From contig PANU01000034.1 of assembly GCA_002707745.1 (NCBI GenBank), positions 1 through 51,392 of the forward strand: a stretch of DNA of 51,392 bases. The letters are read 5' to 3'. The number at the start of each line of letters is the position of its first letter. Within the stretch, counting starts at the first letter, position 1. The stretch comes from Flavobacteriaceae bacterium. GTDB lineage: Bacteria; Bacteroidota; Bacteroidia; Flavobacteriales; Flavobacteriaceae. A model generated the notes under the pieces. It was given only the letters and a program-made list of their open reading frames with translations. It ran no database searches and was not told where the DNA came from. Shown one piece after another: positions 50,241 through 51,392 of the stretch. The position numbers were made by a program, and so were the translations under genes.

Positions 50241-51263
50241 TTAGTTTCTTGGTCTTAACATACCGTTATAACGCATATCCTGCGACCACCCACTACCAAT
50301 TTTCCCATCAAAAATATTATATCCGAGGGTAATTTGGTGAAATCCGCCTGTTTGAAACTGTACACTTCCAGTTTGATAGGAATACGTGTATGCAAATAGG
50401 AACTTTTTATAATTTATCCCTAACACAGGAGTAAAGTACTGTAGTTTCTGATTTGTAATTTCCTGGCCGTCTATAAATTCGGCTCCGTCAAAACTTCTTC
50501 GGTAGGATAATCCTCCCCAAACACGGGCAAAATCCAATTCTCTAAAAACTTTAGCGTTAATATCTATAGTTTGCTCTCCTGTACGTTCTTTCCATTGAAA
50601 TAGAAAAGAAGGTTCGTACGCCCAAAATCCATTATTAGGTATAATAAAATATGCAGATGTAAGATTAAAAGAGCGTTGGTTATTAGGTTCAAATTCTTCA
50701 GAATTCAACCTTCTGTTCTGAAATAAAAGGTTTTTTACCGTAAAGTGACTTGAAAAATTACCCAGGTTATACGAAACTCCTGTATCTATATTTATATAGG
50801 AACTACTTTGTACAATTCCAGCAATAATAGGGTCAAAATTGTTCGGATCAAATTGGGTTTCATCTAACTTAGACTGAATAAGTCCCGCACTTAATCCAAA
50901 AGAAAGCTGATTTAAATCGCTACTACCTCTTGAAAAGGATAAATGGTGTGCATAGGTTAAAAATCCACCTGTTTGAGAATGATAGCCGTTCTTATCGTTA
51001 AAGATAATTGCTCCAATACCTGAATTTTCATTCAGTCTGGTATTAAAACTTAGTGTTTGGACATTTGGGGCATCATCCTGATCAAACCATTGTTGTCGTG
51101 CCGTTAATCTTAATTTCGTATAATCTGCTCCTCCAGCCATAGAAGGGTGCAACAAATAAAGGTTATCAGCAAAATAATCTGAATAAACGGGTATCCCATC
51201 TTGAGCATATAGAAATGGGGATACTAAAAATGCTAATAATAAATAGGTTTTTGTAAGCTTCAT
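50241..51263 (-). CDS. Type IX secretion system membrane protein PorP/SprF family
   Basis: A 340-residue outer-membrane protein with signal peptide MKLTKTYLLLAFLVSPFLYAQ and an alternating-strand barrel. The opening PVYSDYFADNLYLLHPSMAGG with its Asn-Pro-like turn, and the closing GGFHQITLGYNIFDGK, are typical of the family. In flavobacteria these proteins serve the secretion or surface attachment of a T9SS cargo encoded beside them. The adjacent upstream gene indeed ends in a type B sorting domain. The two are 11 bases apart and form a cargo-plus-partner unit. Confidence 0.93.
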   Translation of the reverse strand: MKLTKTYLLLAFLVSPFLYAQDGIPVYSDYFADNLYLLHPSMAGGADYTKLRLTARQQWFDQDDAPNVQTLSFNTRLNENSGIGAIIFNDKNGYHSQTGGFLTYAHHLSFSRGSSDLNQLSFGLSAGLIQSKLDETQFDPNNFDPIIAGIVQSSSYINIDTGVSYNLGNFSSHFTVKNLLFQNRRLNSEEFEPNNQRSFNLTSAYFIIPNNGFWAYEPSFLFQWKERTGEQTIDINAKVFRELDFARVWGGLSYRRSFDGAEFIDGQEITNQKLQYFTPVLGINYKKFLFAYTYSYQTGSVQFQTGGFHQITLGYNIFDGKIGSGWSQDMRYNGMLRPRN

Positions 51264-51274
51264 AGTTTAAATAG

Positions 51275-51392
51275 CTATCGTTTTAGGGTAAAATGCCCTC
51301 TAAATTCTTTTTGTGATTCGTTTTCCTTGTATTCTACCAGGAACCAGTAATCGCTCGATGGCAACGGATTACCATTATAGGTACCGTCCCAC
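51275..51392 (-). CDS. T9SS type B sorting domain protein, 3' end only
   Basis: The last 39 codons of a gene that continues past the window edge. The visible end WDGTYNGNPLPSSDYWFLVE, followed by the last strand ending FTLKR, is the C-terminal sorting domain of large proteins exported by the type IX secretion system (gliding-motility-associated C-terminal domain). It lies directly upstream of its probable PorP/SprF partner. Nothing can be said about the cargo part. Confidence 0.88.
   Translation of the reverse strand, partial: WDGTYNGNPLPSSDYWFLVEYKENESQKEFRGHFTLKR

Overview
The window looks like a chromosomal segment from a marine-type member of the Flavobacteriaceae (Bacteroidota). The evidence is AT-rich DNA, promoters of the Bacteroidota type (TAnnTTTG at -7, TTG or TTTG near -33), few Shine-Dalgarno sites, a PorP/SprF protein with a type IX secretion (T9SS) type B sorting domain beside it, a DUF6089 protein, a BamA/twin-Skp cluster and a FolK-deoxynucleoside kinase fusion. 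There is no rRNA, CRISPR array, insertion sequence or prophage. Two tRNA genes are present.

Layout. 1-3300: folate gene folA with a 2TM protein, a fructosamine kinase homologue, a stress-type flavin-binding protein and fabD. 3370-7915: a small unknown protein, galE with a sugar aminotransferase, waaA and a DUF2461 protein, mostly cell-surface sugar work. 8036-12392: five tiny acidic lipoproteins that share the start Cys-Arg-Asp/Glu-Thr, split three and two around a DNA-repair module (LexA-like S24 repressor divergent from a radical SAM protein and its TIGR03915 partner). 12393-13468: an AT-rich region with 20-bp phased repeats, then an overlooked 40-residue lipoprotein overlapping a four-helix membrane protein. 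13583-13835: tRNA-Gly and tRNA-Leu. 14143-20711: mutS, an HPP-family membrane protein, a long cystathionine gamma-synthase-like protein and a SpoU methyltransferase. This part holds two near-identical TPP riboswitch aptamers, each closed by its own intrinsic terminator and neither followed by a thiamine gene.

20769-28944: folK-dNK, a queuosine-precursor transporter, an AsmA-like protein, a LysE-type exporter, a DUF2797 gene interrupted by one in-frame TAA, a GH3-family protein and a small lipoprotein. 29042-32808: tig, clpP and clpX (protein folding and proteolysis) and a small membrane protein. 32891-37305: an SGNH-type lipoprotein with a FadL/OmpP1 porin, and a hydrolase coupled to pdxJ. 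37524-45551: a long forward run of CBS protein, nadK, DUF6089, uppS, bamA, two Skp-like chaperones and murI, joining NADP, undecaprenyl phosphate, outer-membrane assembly and peptidoglycan. 45667-51392: a LytS/LytTR-type sensor-regulator pair separated by a structured repeat, a von Willebrand lipoprotein, a PorP/SprF protein and the cut end of a T9SS-secreted protein.

The most unusual content is the pair of orphan TPP riboswitch-terminator units. The first points antisense into the HPP gene. Next are the acidic lipoprotein family around the repair module, the 40-residue lipoprotein with phased upstream repeats, and the DUF2797 gene with a lone nonsense codon.
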